From Diphasiastrum complanatum (lineage: Eukaryota; Streptophyta; Lycopodiopsida; Lycopodiales; Lycopodiaceae), in NCBI GenBank assembly GCA_029204225.1, contig CM055099.1, positions 58,601,982-58,665,981 on the forward strand: a DNA stretch of 64,000 nucleotides. The letters run 5' to 3'. The notes under the pieces are model-generated. The model ran no database searches and had not been told where the DNA came from. It saw only the letters and a program-made list of their open reading frames with translations. The translations under genes were made by a program, and so were the position numbers. Of this stretch, positions 42,226 to 52,506 are shown one piece after another (position 1 is the first letter of the stretch; each line of letters opens with the position of its first letter).

Positions 42226-42814
42226 TCTTGTGTTTTAGGTTATGAAAGGATCAGCCATCTTTAGCAAGGATTTGGAGGAGTTACCAATGCTAGAGCGTGC
42301 TAGATTGATCTCTATCAAAAAATCAGCATTTTTGCATGTGTAGAATTGATCTTTTGTAGGTCAAAACTCAATATAGGGTTAGATACTTGATCAATTCCGA
42401 TTTCACACTTGGTTTACTGGAATTAGATGATTTTTGGTGCATTAGGAAGGTCTCATTGGAGTCTACGAGAAGATATACCAAGTTTCTAGAAATTGCATGT
42501 AGAATTTGAGATATTCATTTTTTTGTGATTTTGTCAAAACCCTAATTTTGATTGGATCTCTAGTTTGTGAGGTTACTGAACTTCATTTGAGTGTGTTTAA
42601 ATCTTAGGAAGTGGCAAGAATCATTAGATTGAGGATAGATCATAGGTTGATCAAGATTTCACTATTCTATGTGTTGATTTTCTAGTTGGAAGTGCTAGAA
42701 GAGATTTGAGAGGTTCTATATCTTTGTGATTTCTTCTTGAGTTCATTTGTTGACATTAAAGAGAGTGCTTTGTGCATTGGAACAGGTTGAAAGAGAATAT
42801 TAGGTCATTGCAAC
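42226..42814 (+). mobile_element. Element D untranslated leader
   Basis: About 590 bp, A/T-rich, with no gene. Its end (AGAGAGTGCTTTGTGCATTGGAACAG) resembles the leader of element A just before gag (near 13970-13995 in reverse), showing that D derives from an A-like element. Confidence 0.8.
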
Positions 42815-43897
42815 ATGGCTACAAGTGGTGGATTCATGTTGGAAAGCAATGATAGGCTTACCTCAATCAACTATTCTACTTGGAAGGTGAGGATGGAGTC
42901 CTTATTGGAGATGAATGAGTTGATGGAGATTGTTGCAGGTGTGGAGGAGAGGCCTCAAGCACCTCAAGATCAAGTGAGGTATGACAAGAGAGCAAAGAAA
43001 GCTCTACACATAATTAAGATGAATGTTACCAATGAACTTCTCAAGGAAGTTGGTAAGTGCACATCATCTTTGGAGGCTTGGGAAGCTTTGAAGAAGCTTT
43101 ATGAATCCAAGTCTACATCAAGAGTGCTTACTCTTAGGAGGAAAATCTTTCAAATTTTGCAAAAGAAGGAAGAGAGTACTCATGCATTTGTTTTGAGGGT
43201 TAAAGCATTCAATGATGAGTTAGCATGTATTGATGAAAGCATTAAGGAGGTAGAATTTGTTCAAGTTATACTTAATGGCTTGTTGGATGATCACGCTAAT
43301 CTTGTTCAAAGTTTTGCTATTCAAAAGACTTTGCTAAGTATTGTGGATTTGCAAGAGATCTTGGTGAATGAGGAGTATAGGCTTCAATCAAGAGGAGGTG
43401 GATCTACATCGACATCTCATTATGAAGAGGATGCTATGTTCATCAAAGGCAAGTTCAAGGGCAAAGGCAAAGGCAAGTGGTCTAAAGGGCAAGATCAAGG
43501 TGATACTTCCTCTTTTGGAAAAAAGAAAGATAAGTCTAAGTTTAAATGCTTTTATTGTGGAATCAAAGGGCATTTTGCAAATGAATGTTTGAAGAAGCAA
43601 AGAGATGAAGGTAGCAAGCAAATCAACGTTACTACTAATGATGAGGATCTAGGTGGTGGTGATTCTCTTTTGATGTGTTCTTCAAGTCTAATATCAAGTG
43701 AAGGTGACAAAGATTCATGGTGGATTGATAATGGAACTAGTTCACACATGACTAGTCACAAGGAGTTCTTTACTTCTTTGGTCACTTATGATGGAGCCAA
43801 GAAAGCAATTCACATGGCCAATGGTGGTGAGTGTGTGATTGAAGGTATTGGTTCAATTCCTATTTGTCTCTCTACTAATAGGAAATCAAGACTTTAG
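42815..43897 (+). CDS. Element D gag with altered protease motif (360 codons)
   Basis: This gag is close to that of element A along its length: the N-terminal domain, a Gly/Lys-rich tail, a CCHC knuckle (CFYCGIKGHFANEC), then the protease start. The catalytic triplet, normally Asp-Ser-Gly or Asp-Thr-Gly, reads Asp-Asn-Gly (WWIDNGTSSHMT), which should inactivate it. The frame closes at a TAG (43895-43897), but the same frame continues without further stops to 45502. Gag could assemble particles if expressed, but the D promoter has been separated by the inversion. Confidence 0.93.
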   Translation: MATSGGFMLESNDRLTSINYSTWKVRMESLLEMNELMEIVAGVEERPQAPQDQVRYDKRAKKALHIIKMNVTNELLKEVGKCTSSLEAWEALKKLYESKSTSRVLTLRRKIFQILQKKEESTHAFVLRVKAFNDELACIDESIKEVEFVQVILNGLLDDHANLVQSFAIQKTLLSIVDLQEILVNEEYRLQSRGGGSTSTSHYEEDAMFIKGKFKGKGKGKWSKGQDQGDTSSFGKKKDKSKFKCFYCGIKGHFANECLKKQRDEGSKQINVTTNDEDLGGGDSLLMCSSSLISSEGDKDSWWIDNGTSSHMTSHKEFFTSLVTYDGAKKAIHMANGGECVIEGIGSIPICLSTNRKSRL

Positions 43898-45502
43898 GGT
43901 GTTCTTTACATTCCTTCACTTTCAAAGAATTTGTTAAGTGTTGGTCAAATGATAGAGAAAGGATACATGGTAAAGTTTGGGGGTGATGTTTGCTTCATTA
44001 CAAAGGAAGAAATCTTGGTTGATAGGGGCAATAAACAAGGTAGACTTTTCAAGCTTGATGCTTTTGTTATGGATAACAAAAAGGATGGAATGGAAAAGGA
44101 GATCTTTCCAAAGTTACCTTTTAGCATCAATAAGATTGGTGGATCTTATGCAAAGTCTAACAATCTTCCTAATGCTAGATCTAGGTCAAGATCTAATATG
44201 CTTCTTGGAGATGTTCATCTTTGTGCTAACTTGGCTAGTCTTGAGGATAATGATGGTGTTTCAATGGTTCTTCATGGCAAGTGCAAGCATGCAAAATATA
44301 AGGAAAGAGCTAACTTCATCAATGGAGGTAAAGGTTCTTCCTTGGAAAAGATTGTTGCCAATGATTTCTTTGATCATATGGAAAAAGATGTTGCTAGGTG
44401 CATTCATGAAGGAGATGGTTCTTCTACATTCTTTTGTTATGATTCCAAGAAAGTCATTTTTCCAGCAAGTGGAGTCACATGTCTTCATAAAGAGAGTAGA
44501 TCAAATGGTTCTATCAAGAGACTTAGTGAGGGAGATAGTCACAAGTCAAGAAGAAGAGAAGTATGTGAAGAGTTCAAAGTAGGATGTACTTTGAATGATG
44601 TCATTGTGAATGATAGTGAGGAAGAATCATTATCATATGATATATTACCTAAAACATTGAATATAAGTTCTTGTTTGAAGAAAGAGAGTACTTCAATCAT
44701 CCTTATGTTGAAGGTACTAATCATTTTTTTCATGGCTTCTAATGTCTTTGGGATTTCTACTTCTTATGATTCAATCATTAAGAGGGAGTCTTATGAAGGA
44801 AAGAGCAATGGAAGATTGGTTCTTGGGAAGATCCAAGGCATGGATCTCACATCTCTTCATCAACTCAAAAGATTCTATGATTGTGAATTGATCACTCATG
44901 ATCAAGATGGCAAAAGGTTGGTGAGAGAAGACTACATGGAGAAAATCGAGAGGCAATTTCTTCAAGGCAAGGGAGATCTCATTGGTGAGCTTATTGAGGT
45001 TTGTTATGAGCTCAAGAAGGCTGGATTTATTAGGTTTGATACTCACCTTCACCTACTCTACTTCATGTTGGATGGAAAGTTTGGAATCTATCTTTTGATT
45101 TATGATAGTGACATTGGTGACATTGTTTTCACTAACCTTTGTGAAAATTTGAGATCAAACATTGATGAGATCTTGTTGGATCTAGATCATATGTTTGAGA
45201 GGGAGTATTTCCAGAGGTTCAGGTCTGAAGATATTCATATCTTTGATGTCTTTGATGATCAAGAGAAAGGTAAGCAAGTGGAAGCGACTCACTTTGCTTT
45301 ACTCACATGTTTTGGAGAATTTTCTTGTGTAGATGATGCTATGCAAGTGGATATTGGTTCTCATGGTTTTCATAGTGGAAAACCAAGTAATGGATCTGGA
45401 AAAAAAAAAAATTCAATGACTTTGATGGTCAAGAGGAAGATCAAGAGGTTGGTCTCAAAGGGCTTCAACAACACAAAAGGAAAGGTGGCAATTTGGAGCT
45501 AG
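43898..45502 (+). CDS. Element D ORF2: long open frame without pol domains
   Basis: It is in the same frame as gag after a single TAG; the first methionine is at 43931, giving 523 codons. The first 50 or so residues continue the copia protease/pre-integrase region (LLSVGQMIEKGY, RLFKLDAF). After that no HHCC, D,D35E or YVDD motif appears. The middle is charged and Ser-rich, with one hydrophobic stretch (LMLKVLIIFFMASNVFGIS, about residues 258-276). Near the end, KGKQVEATHFALLTCFGEF aligns with the linker before RT in element A. I do not recognise a function. It may be captured host sequence or a heavily rearranged pol. Confidence 0.6.
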   Translation, partial: GVLYIPSLSKNLLSVGQMIEKGYMVKFGGDVCFITKEEILVDRGNKQGRLFKLDAFVMDNKKDGMEKEIFPKLPFSINKIGGSYAKSNNLPNARSRSRSNMLLGDVHLCANLASLEDNDGVSMVLHGKCKHAKYKERANFINGGKGSSLEKIVANDFFDHMEKDVARCIHEGDGSSTFFCYDSKKVIFPASGVTCLHKESRSNGSIKRLSEGDSHKSRRREVCEEFKVGCTLNDVIVNDSEEESLSYDILPKTLNISSCLKKESTSIILMLKVLIIFFMASNVFGISTSYDSIIKRESYEGKSNGRLVLGKIQGMDLTSLHQLKRFYDCELITHDQDGKRLVREDYMEKIERQFLQGKGDLIGELIEVCYELKKAGFIRFDTHLHLLYFMLDGKFGIYLLIYDSDIGDIVFTNLCENLRSNIDEILLDLDHMFEREYFQRFRSEDIHIFDVFDDQEKGKQVEATHFALLTCFGEFSCVDDAMQVDIGSHGFHSGKPSNGSGKKKNSMTLMVKRKIKRLVSKGFNNTKGKVAIWS

Positions 45503-45954
45503 TCAAGAGCATCAAAGGAAGGTTATTTGACAAAGATGTTATGGATATATTTTTGCAGCTTATTGAAGACTCAAGTAAGGTCAAAAGAGTAGCAAGGAAA
45601 TGTTGTTCAAGTTTACTTTACTTGTTCTATCTCATGTTTGAGCTATTTCATGTGGATGTGTGCAAATTGTCAAGATATGGACAAACTAGCTACATTGTCT
45701 TGCAATATCTTATTGTTGGAGTTGTACTAGCATTCTTGGCTGGTTTTGCTGATGGAAATGAGGCTAATGGAGGATCATTATATCTCTCATCCATGATCAA
45801 GTTCTCAAGTGTTGAGCTACTTGGTGCCAATACTTGGAGATTGTCAATTTTTGGTGAATTCATGGTCATTTTCTTGTGTCAAGTAGATTTTGAAGATGGA
45901 CTAGTGCAACCTACTTGGTTTATGGAGTCATGTGGTGCTGGATTTGCATCATAA
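45493..45954 (+). CDS. Element D ORF3: small hydrophobic frame, unrecognised
   Basis: A 153-codon frame overlaps the ORF2 stop by ten bases (ATGGAGCTAG) in another frame. Two hydrophobic segments (about residues 39-54, and 67-85 with YIVLQYLIVGVVLAFLAGF) could span a membrane. No family is recognised. It may be chance coding within replaced pol sequence; the overlap and length alone do not prove expression. Confidence 0.35.
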   Translation: MELVKSIKGRLFDKDVMDIFLQLIEDSSKVKRVARKCCSSLLYLFYLMFELFHVDVCKLSRYGQTSYIVLQYLIVGVVLAFLAGFADGNEANGGSLYLSSMIKFSSVELLGANTWRLSIFGEFMVIFLCQVDFEDGLVQPTWFMESCGAGFAS

Positions 45955-46387
45955 ATATACTCACCTACTCATGGATTTCCAAGGTTTGATGGTTTTTCAT
46001 GGCAAGATGGAGATGGAGGCTCATTCATGGAGTTTTATGGTGGAGACATATCAAGAAAGGATAAAGTTGGAGGACACAAGCAAGCAAATGGTCATCACTC
46101 ACATTGATTGTTTGGTTGCTGTAATTTTCCAGAGAGTACAAAGTTTGAAGCATGGAGGAATCATTTCATTGACATTCTATTTGGTTCTTCATGTTCTAGT
46201 TATATCTTGATGTGTAAAATTGATGTAAGAAATAGTGAAGCATCCATTTTGGACACTATTCTCTATATCAATTATGAAAGATACTTTAGAACCTTAGAAA
46301 GGAAATCTATACTTAGGATGGAGATCATTCTAAAGTTGGATCAAAGTTCTATTGTCAAAACTATGCCAAAACTAGTTGAAGAGGGAG
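45955..46387 (+). mobile_element. Element D 3' internal end with retained copia C-terminus
   Basis: Short frames continue to 46392. The last one ends KTMPKLVEEGV, matching the ends of the element A (KSMLKLVEEGV) and C polyproteins. The polypurine tract GAAGAGGGAG (46378-46387) is kept. The element therefore has normal ends around an abnormal middle; RNase H motifs are absent. Confidence 0.75.
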
Positions 46388-47042
46388 TGTGAGAGATTTC
46401 AACTAGTTTAGTCTAGTTTAGTCATATTTTGGTAAATTGTCAATAAGAGGCCAAAACTCATTTTAGACTTAGAGATAAACTTTTTGAAGTTATATCAGTT
46501 TAAAATACATTCAATAAACACTTCTTGAAAATGTAAGAAAGTTGGTAGTCGAGTTTGAGAGAGATTCAAATTTGAACTTTGGGTACATTGAATCTAGACC
46601 CAAAAATAGTAGGGTTTACATTTTGGAGGGAAAGCCAAGTGGCCAAATAGGGTTTGGAAACTCTATAAAAGGATGTAACTCATGGAGAGACACATCTTCT
46701 ATCTTCTATCTCTCATTTCATCATTATACATGGTTCTCTTTGGGTCCTACTACTCATTGGTGCACTATCTTGATGTTATCTTGCAATCTTGTGTGTAGAA
46801 TGATCATTTATTGCTATTTTCAGTTCCACACGTGTGATATACAGTAGGGCACTGTAATTGTACAGACAACAAATATATTTTATGTTTTTGTTCATGTTTG
46901 ATCAATATCTCTTAGAGTTTGCATCTCATTTTGTATGTAGATGTTGATTTTTTCTACATTGGCAGGATTGTTGGTTTGCTCCTTACTGTAACCAAAGATT
47001 TGGGACATGGATTGGATCTTGAATGATCTGAAATCCTTCACA
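46388..47042 (+). repeat. Element D 3' LTR (655 bp)
   Basis: It runs TGTGAGAGATTTC ... AATCCTTCACA. TATAAAA is at 46664-46670 and CACACGTGTG at 46827-46836, about 160 bp downstream. It contains the segment (CATGT, 46893-46897) missing between the two pieces of the 5' LTR. Confidence 0.95.
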
Positions 47043-48699
47043 CTATCTCTTCTTGTTTGTTTGAAGCACCATGTCCATCGCGCAAAACTTGACTTTCACA
47101 ATTCCATCACTGGTCAGTTGCCTCACAGTCAAAACAAGAAGTGTACATCGAGCTTGGCTTCAAGTAGCTCTCTTTGAATCAGACACATGCACCCAGAGTT
47201 TGCACTAGTCCGATCTCAACACGAACTGTCCCTTAGCATCCGTTCAAAATACCAAGTCTCTCATGCAAGACTCAACTTTCACAGTTCCTTCATTGATCAG
47301 CTGCCTTACACGTAACACAAGCCAACATACTCATATGTTTTCTCATTATTGGTGGTCCAGAGAAAGCCTATAACAAGCTTTCCTTTCCACAACAAACAGC
47401 AAAAACTTGTCAACTTATTAGGTCCAAAGTTTGCCAGTCTCCTCGTGTGAGTATGGCTAGGTCACCTTGAATTTGCCCCTGTTTTGATCAACTTTCATTC
47501 AAAATTTGCCCCAAGAGAGAGGTGTGTGTGATAGTTCCCCCTCCACTTATAAAATCAGCTGATCGGACTTCGAGTAGAGTTCTTGGGACAAAAAGCCTTA
47601 CCAACACTTTGCTTCCCATCTGCTAGGATTATGGCTCGATCCAACTTGTTGCCAATCTTTGAAGAGGATCCTAGTCTTTCCCCTTTGAGGAAAAATCCAA
47701 CTGATACTGGATATCACCCATGCTCAGTGAGTTTTAGTTCCGAAGGTGGCCGTCCCAAATGAAGACCAACTGCTCCATAGAAGATCTCCCCTGAAATTGC
47801 CCTTTCCAACTTTTGACTTCCTGCTTGCGTCTGGTGGGCGTTGTCGCAAATGAAACTAACCCAAGAAACAGGCTAGCCGTCCATCCTTTGCAAACATTGA
47901 GTCGTTTTGTTGTCGTTCACGTGCGAGTACTTGAACTGCAAATCCGCCCCACAGATTCTATAGTCCTCTTTGTTTGATGGTATCAGCTTTCAAAAGAAAG
48001 GTTCCTTCTCAAGCCATCAGCTCCTTGTATCACAAGCAATCATGCAAACCAGGCAAAGCACGAGTACTAAGACTCACCACGAATACATGCAAGCAAGACA
48101 CCCAGGCAGGTTTACTAACAGGTAACAAAGACAAGGTCCCCCTTTGAGATGGTCCTGCCAATAGACCTTTGCCTGGCCGCGCCCATACAAATCGATCACA
48201 TAATCAGCCCACATAGGACACCCCTCCATCTATTCGTGCTTTCACCATTAAGCAGCACATTGCCTCAGTCACGCCCCACCACTTTTTGGTCGATAGCCCT
48301 TATAGCTAAACGATCGGCAACTATCCCGCACCGGCAGCTAACCACCTGTGCTTTACACCCAAATTCGAGCAGCATCTCTGTATCAATGGTTAACCCGTAC
48401 AGTTCAAATATGTCGTCCCGCACCCCACAAGGCACAGATCGTGCTTACACCAACCTAATGGCAGCACACTGCCACATCTGTCCTACATGCAAACAGCGCC
48501 AGGCTTGAACTGCGAGAACTGACCGTGCTTACACCTCAAGGGCAGCACCTTGACTCATCAAGTCCCCCGTTCTACCGAACACCCCAATCGTGGACGCATC
48601 CGTGCTTACACTGTGGGCAGCATCTTGCACAACAATTGTCTTGATGAACCCCAAACAGTGGCCATTTCCATGAGATTCGCATTGCTGACCGGCCAGTCG
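47043..48699 (-). mobile_element. R2 internal region, 5' part
   Basis: This reverse-strand R internal sequence matches R3 (about 52507-53770). It includes the TCCGAAGGTGGCCGTCCC block, present once here and twice in R3, and the R/S leader to the primer-binding site. No coding region is seen. At 47043 it meets D; the continuation on the other side of D is 25381-26046, now inverted. Confidence 0.85.
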
Positions 48700-48711
48700 G
48701 CTCTGATACCA
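48700..48711 (-). promoter_or_regulatory. R2 primer-binding site
   Basis: The minus strand reads TGGTATCAGAGC, two bases from the LTR end. Confidence 0.88.
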
Positions 48712-48713
48712 CA

Positions 48714-49936
48714 TGTAGCGCAGGCATCCCACAGGGAGCCAGGAACCACGACTTAGCTTCCCAGCCTTCAACTCTTGCCATCCCAAACCCACTTGACATA
48801 CAAGCAGCCCACTCGCCAACAACGATCAGACTTAACCAACTTGAAGTTCCGAAAACCAACATTGAGATCCAACCTGGCGCCATGCCAAATCGGGGGTCCC
48901 GATGTGGGTGACTTCCCTCCAAGCAAGCCGCCCGACATACATCAAACTTAACCAACTCGAAGCTTTGTTACAAACGAGTAACATCCATTCCAAGCAAGCT
49001 GTCTGACTTACATCAGACTTAACCAACTGAAAGCTTCGTCACGAGCGCTGGAAGCCAACCTGGCCCCACGCCGGACTGGACAGCCATAAACAGGTAACTT
49101 CTACACAAGCAATCCATCCAACTCAGCTGACAAGTTAGAGCCCGTTCCCCAAGATCTTAACCCATTCACGTTCATGCAAGGAATACTCAGAACCACAAGC
49201 CTTGACAGATATGGAGACAACCAGTTCTTGGACCAAATGGTCCCGACGGCATACCGCTGGCGCCACAGACCGAATGGTCCCAACAGCATACCGTTGGCAT
49301 TCCGGGAGACGACCCTCAGCTATGTGCCAGCTTATAAATTTTGAAGCGGCCTTACAACTGGCGCTTTTACCGAACACTGAAACCCATAAGGTAATCAGAG
49401 TCAGTTTGAGAAAAATCCCACTTTATTGATAAATCTGAGAAGGTTACATTCCAAGTGTGTGACCGACCCGAGTCTCCGGTAAGCTAGCATGTCGAGGCGA
49501 GTGCCAGGACAACATTCCAGCAAGGGAGGCTGAGACTTGGTTGGAGCTCGTCCTAAGTCGCAACCCGCACTCCCCTATAGTATTGGTGGGATTCGGCACC
49601 CCCCCTCATACCAAGTACTTTACCCAGGCTGGTAAAGCACGTTTGTCTCTCTCTAGGATTTTCTCTCTCTAGAAAGTCATTTTCTCTCTCTTGAATTTAT
49701 TGATCCCCAGGCTTCTTTTAATCATGCCTAGATCGTGTGAGGTGATTGCACATCGATCTGAGCTCTCTGGACTTTGCTAGAACCGATCCATAAGAACTTG
49801 GCGCCGGCTAGATTTTGGTCACAGTGGCACTGGGAGCGGCGCCGGTGCCGGGAGCAGCAGGGGCGCTGCTAGCGCCGGGGACAATGCTGGCGCCAGTGGC
49901 GTCTGAAGTAAAGCTTGTAAAGGTAGCCTTACAACA
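48714..49936 (-). repeat. R2 5' LTR (1223 bp)
   Basis: It runs TGTAGCGCAGG ... CCTTACAACA on the plus strand and is followed by ACTAA (49937-49941), the near-match of ACTGA beside the R2 3' LTR at 27761-27765. It carries more changes than the other R LTRs. Confidence 0.9.
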
Positions 49937-50573
49937 ACTAACTACAATCCAGTAGACCACCAACCACCACCACCAATCCGGATACTGCCTACAGTCACCT
50001 TTCACGCACCACAAATTGCACCCCAAACGCCTTCACCCATAACCAACTGCACCCCACCCAACAAAAAAAATCACAGCACATAACCTACCATCAACCGCCA
50101 CATCTACATTCACCAATACACCATCTACATTTGCCTACGATCCACATAGCTAACATTACACCCGCAAACAAGACATTCTCTAACTACGCCCACCCTGAAC
50201 TACAGACACATCGCAGTCGTCCACAAACGCACACACACACCCCCATCTCCATTCACCCTCACACTGCAGTACCTCACCTTGGACTGCATTCCATCCACGA
50301 ACCGCGAACCACCGTTTTCACCCGTCCCAACCGCAGGAGTCCGCCATCGCCCGATTACGACTACACACCGACTGCCTCCGCATAGCAACGCCACTGCCCA
50401 CAAGCATTTGTTGAAACTGCACTCACCCGTCTCCAACGTAATCAACCGTATCCCTGCGTCCTCAACTGCAAATAACCGCCACTGATCGCACCAGTCTGCA
50501 TCCCTCCGTAATCAGTTGCAATCTACCATAGCCACCGCAACCGCAATCCACCACAGCTAAACGTAACTGAAAA
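49937..50573. other. C/A-rich non-coding flank of R2
   Basis: Long runs of CCACCACCA- and CACACACAC-type sequence. Open frames of 60-85 codons occur but have low-complexity composition and no homology. The base bias mirrors 27761-28020 read on the other strand. Confidence 0.5.
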
Positions 50574-51230
50574 TTGTGAGAACAAACTCTCAACACAAAA
50601 AAACAATCTATTTTGAACTTAGATCTTGCTTCAATCAAAGAGATGAAGCACATGGAAGTAAGAAGTCTATCTCTCCCACGAGTTTCAAAGAACTGAAAAA
50701 ATCTCTAGGAACTTACTTTCAACTCAAACACAGTAATCTGTGTGAAATGAAAAGTCTGAGACCTCAGAATACTCACTTCTATCCAATTTTACTTGATTGA
50801 TATTGAAAATTGATGAAATTGGTGAAAAGGACTGATGTGTGCTCACTTTGGCATATACCACGAGTTGAGTACTCTCTCAAACTCTCTGATTGCCTAAAAC
50901 TCTTCTAAAAAAATCAAATTGATTTAGAAACTCAAGCAACATATTCTACTCTTCAATACCTATCCAACAAGCTATAGAATATCAAATTTGGATCAATCCT
51001 TGAGAAGTAGCACTCAATTAATGAGGGCTGATTTCACACGTGTGAGCTCTCTATCCATACAGGGCTCTGTTGGAGCAGATCAGGCTCGTTTTGATCCACT
51101 TATGATCCACATATAGCTTGTTTCTCAGCGATTTTGAATGCCTCTCCCAAATCCGAGTTCATGCAAGCAAAAGCACTGTTGATCTGATGTATACACCCTC
51201 ACCTCTTCAAAGCATGAAGCTCTAATACCA
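50574..51230 (-). mobile_element. Element E leader and primer-binding site
   Basis: A/T-rich non-coding sequence ends (in element orientation, starts) at a primer-binding site 51219-51230, minus strand TGGTATTAGAGC, one base from the usual form. CACACGTGTG lies at 51035-51044, here in the leader rather than the LTR. E gag-pol is absent, so the element is truncated on the left near 50574. Confidence 0.6.
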
Positions 51231-51256
51231 TGTGAAGTTTTTAGCATGTGTGAACT

Positions 51257-52492
51257 TGTTGTAAAGCTACCTTTACAAGCTTTACTTCCGGTGCCAGCTA
51301 TGTCCCCGGCGCCAGCAGTGCCCCTGCTGCTCCAGGTGCCAACGGCGCCGGTGCCGCTCCCGGCGCCACTGTGACCAGAATCCAGCCGACGCCAAGTTCC
51401 TATGGCTGAAAGTTTTTGATCGGTTCTAGCAAAGTCCAGAGAGCTCAGATCGATGTGCAATCACCTCACACGATCTAGGCATGATTAAAGGAAGCCTGGG
51501 GATCAATAAAATTTAGAGAGAGCAAATGACTTTCTAGAGAAAGAAAATCCTAGAGAGAGAAAAGCGTGCTTTACGAGCCTGGGTAGAGTGCTTGGTATGA
51601 GGGGGTGTGCCGAATCCCACCAATACTATAGGGGAGTGCGGGTTGCGACTCAGGGCAAGCTTCAACCAAGTCTTAGCCTCCCTTGTTGGAATGTTGTCAT
51701 GGCTCTTGCCTTGGCATGCTAGCGTCGCGGAGACTAGGGTCGGTCACACACTTGAAATGTAACCTTCTCAGATTTATCAATAAAGTGGGATTTTTCTCAA
51801 ACTGACTCTGATTACCTTCTGGGTTTCAGTGTTCGGTAAAAGCGGCAGTTGTAAGGCCGCTTTCAAAATTTTTAACTTGGCACATAGTTGAGGGTCGTAT
51901 CCCGGGACGCCAGCGGTATGCCGTCGGGACCATTCGGTCCGTGGCGCCAGCGGTATGCTGTCGGGACCATTTGGTCCAGGAACTGGTTGTTTCCATATCT
52001 GTCGCGGCTTGTGGTTCTGAGTGTTCCTTGCATGAACGTGAATGGGTTAAGCTCTTGGGGAACGGGCTCTAACCTGTTGGCTGAGTTGGATGGCTTGCTT
52101 GGGTGGATGTTACCTGTTTATGGCTGTCCAGTCTGGCGTGACGCCAGGTTGGCTTCCAGCACTCGTGACAAAGCTTTCGGTTGGTTAAGTCTGATGTAAG
52201 TCAGACCGCTTGCTTGGAATGGATGTTACTCGTTTGTAACGAAGCTTCGAGTTGGTTAAGTTTGATGTATGTCGGGCGGCTTACTTGGAGGGAAGTCACC
52301 CACATCGGGGCCCCCGATCTGGCATGGTGCCAGGTTGGATCTCAATGTTGGTTTTCGGAACTTCAAGTTGGTTAAGTCTGATCGTTGTTGGCGAGTTGGC
52401 TGCTTGTATGTCAAGTGGGTTTGGATGGCAGGAGTTGAAGGCTGGGAAGCTAAGTCGTGGTTCCCGGCTCCCTTTGGGAAGCCTGCGCTACA
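51257..52492 (+). repeat. R3 5' LTR (1236 bp)
   Basis: TGTTGTAAAG ... GCGCTACA, with the standard R blocks. An AATAAA signal lies near 51779-51784 (TATCAATAAAGTGGG). Confidence 0.93.
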
Positions 52493-52494
52493 TG

Positions 52495-52506
52495 TGGTAT
52501 GAGAGC
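52495..52506 (+). promoter_or_regulatory. R3 primer-binding site, one mismatch
   Basis: It reads TGGTATGAGAGC, with C changed to G at position 7, after a TG spacer. Confidence 0.8.

Larger units (their letters stand above)
42069..47042 (+). mobile_element. Element D: copia-derived element with non-pol ORFs, 5' LTR split by inversion
   Basis: What remains here is the last 145 bp of the 5' LTR, a primer-binding site, a gag gene, unrecognised open frames where pol should be, a polypurine tract and a 655-bp 3' LTR. The right flank is CTATC (47043-47047); the left partner CTATA is now at 19670-19674 in inverted form. The empty target is visible near 53765-53780 in R3. LTR divergence of roughly 3-4 percent makes D older than A, B2 or C. 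Confidence 0.93.

Noticed and set aside
50131-50485. Overlapping Thr/His/Pro-rich frames
   Set aside because: They are a composition effect of C/A-rich sequence, with no domain and no partner copy.
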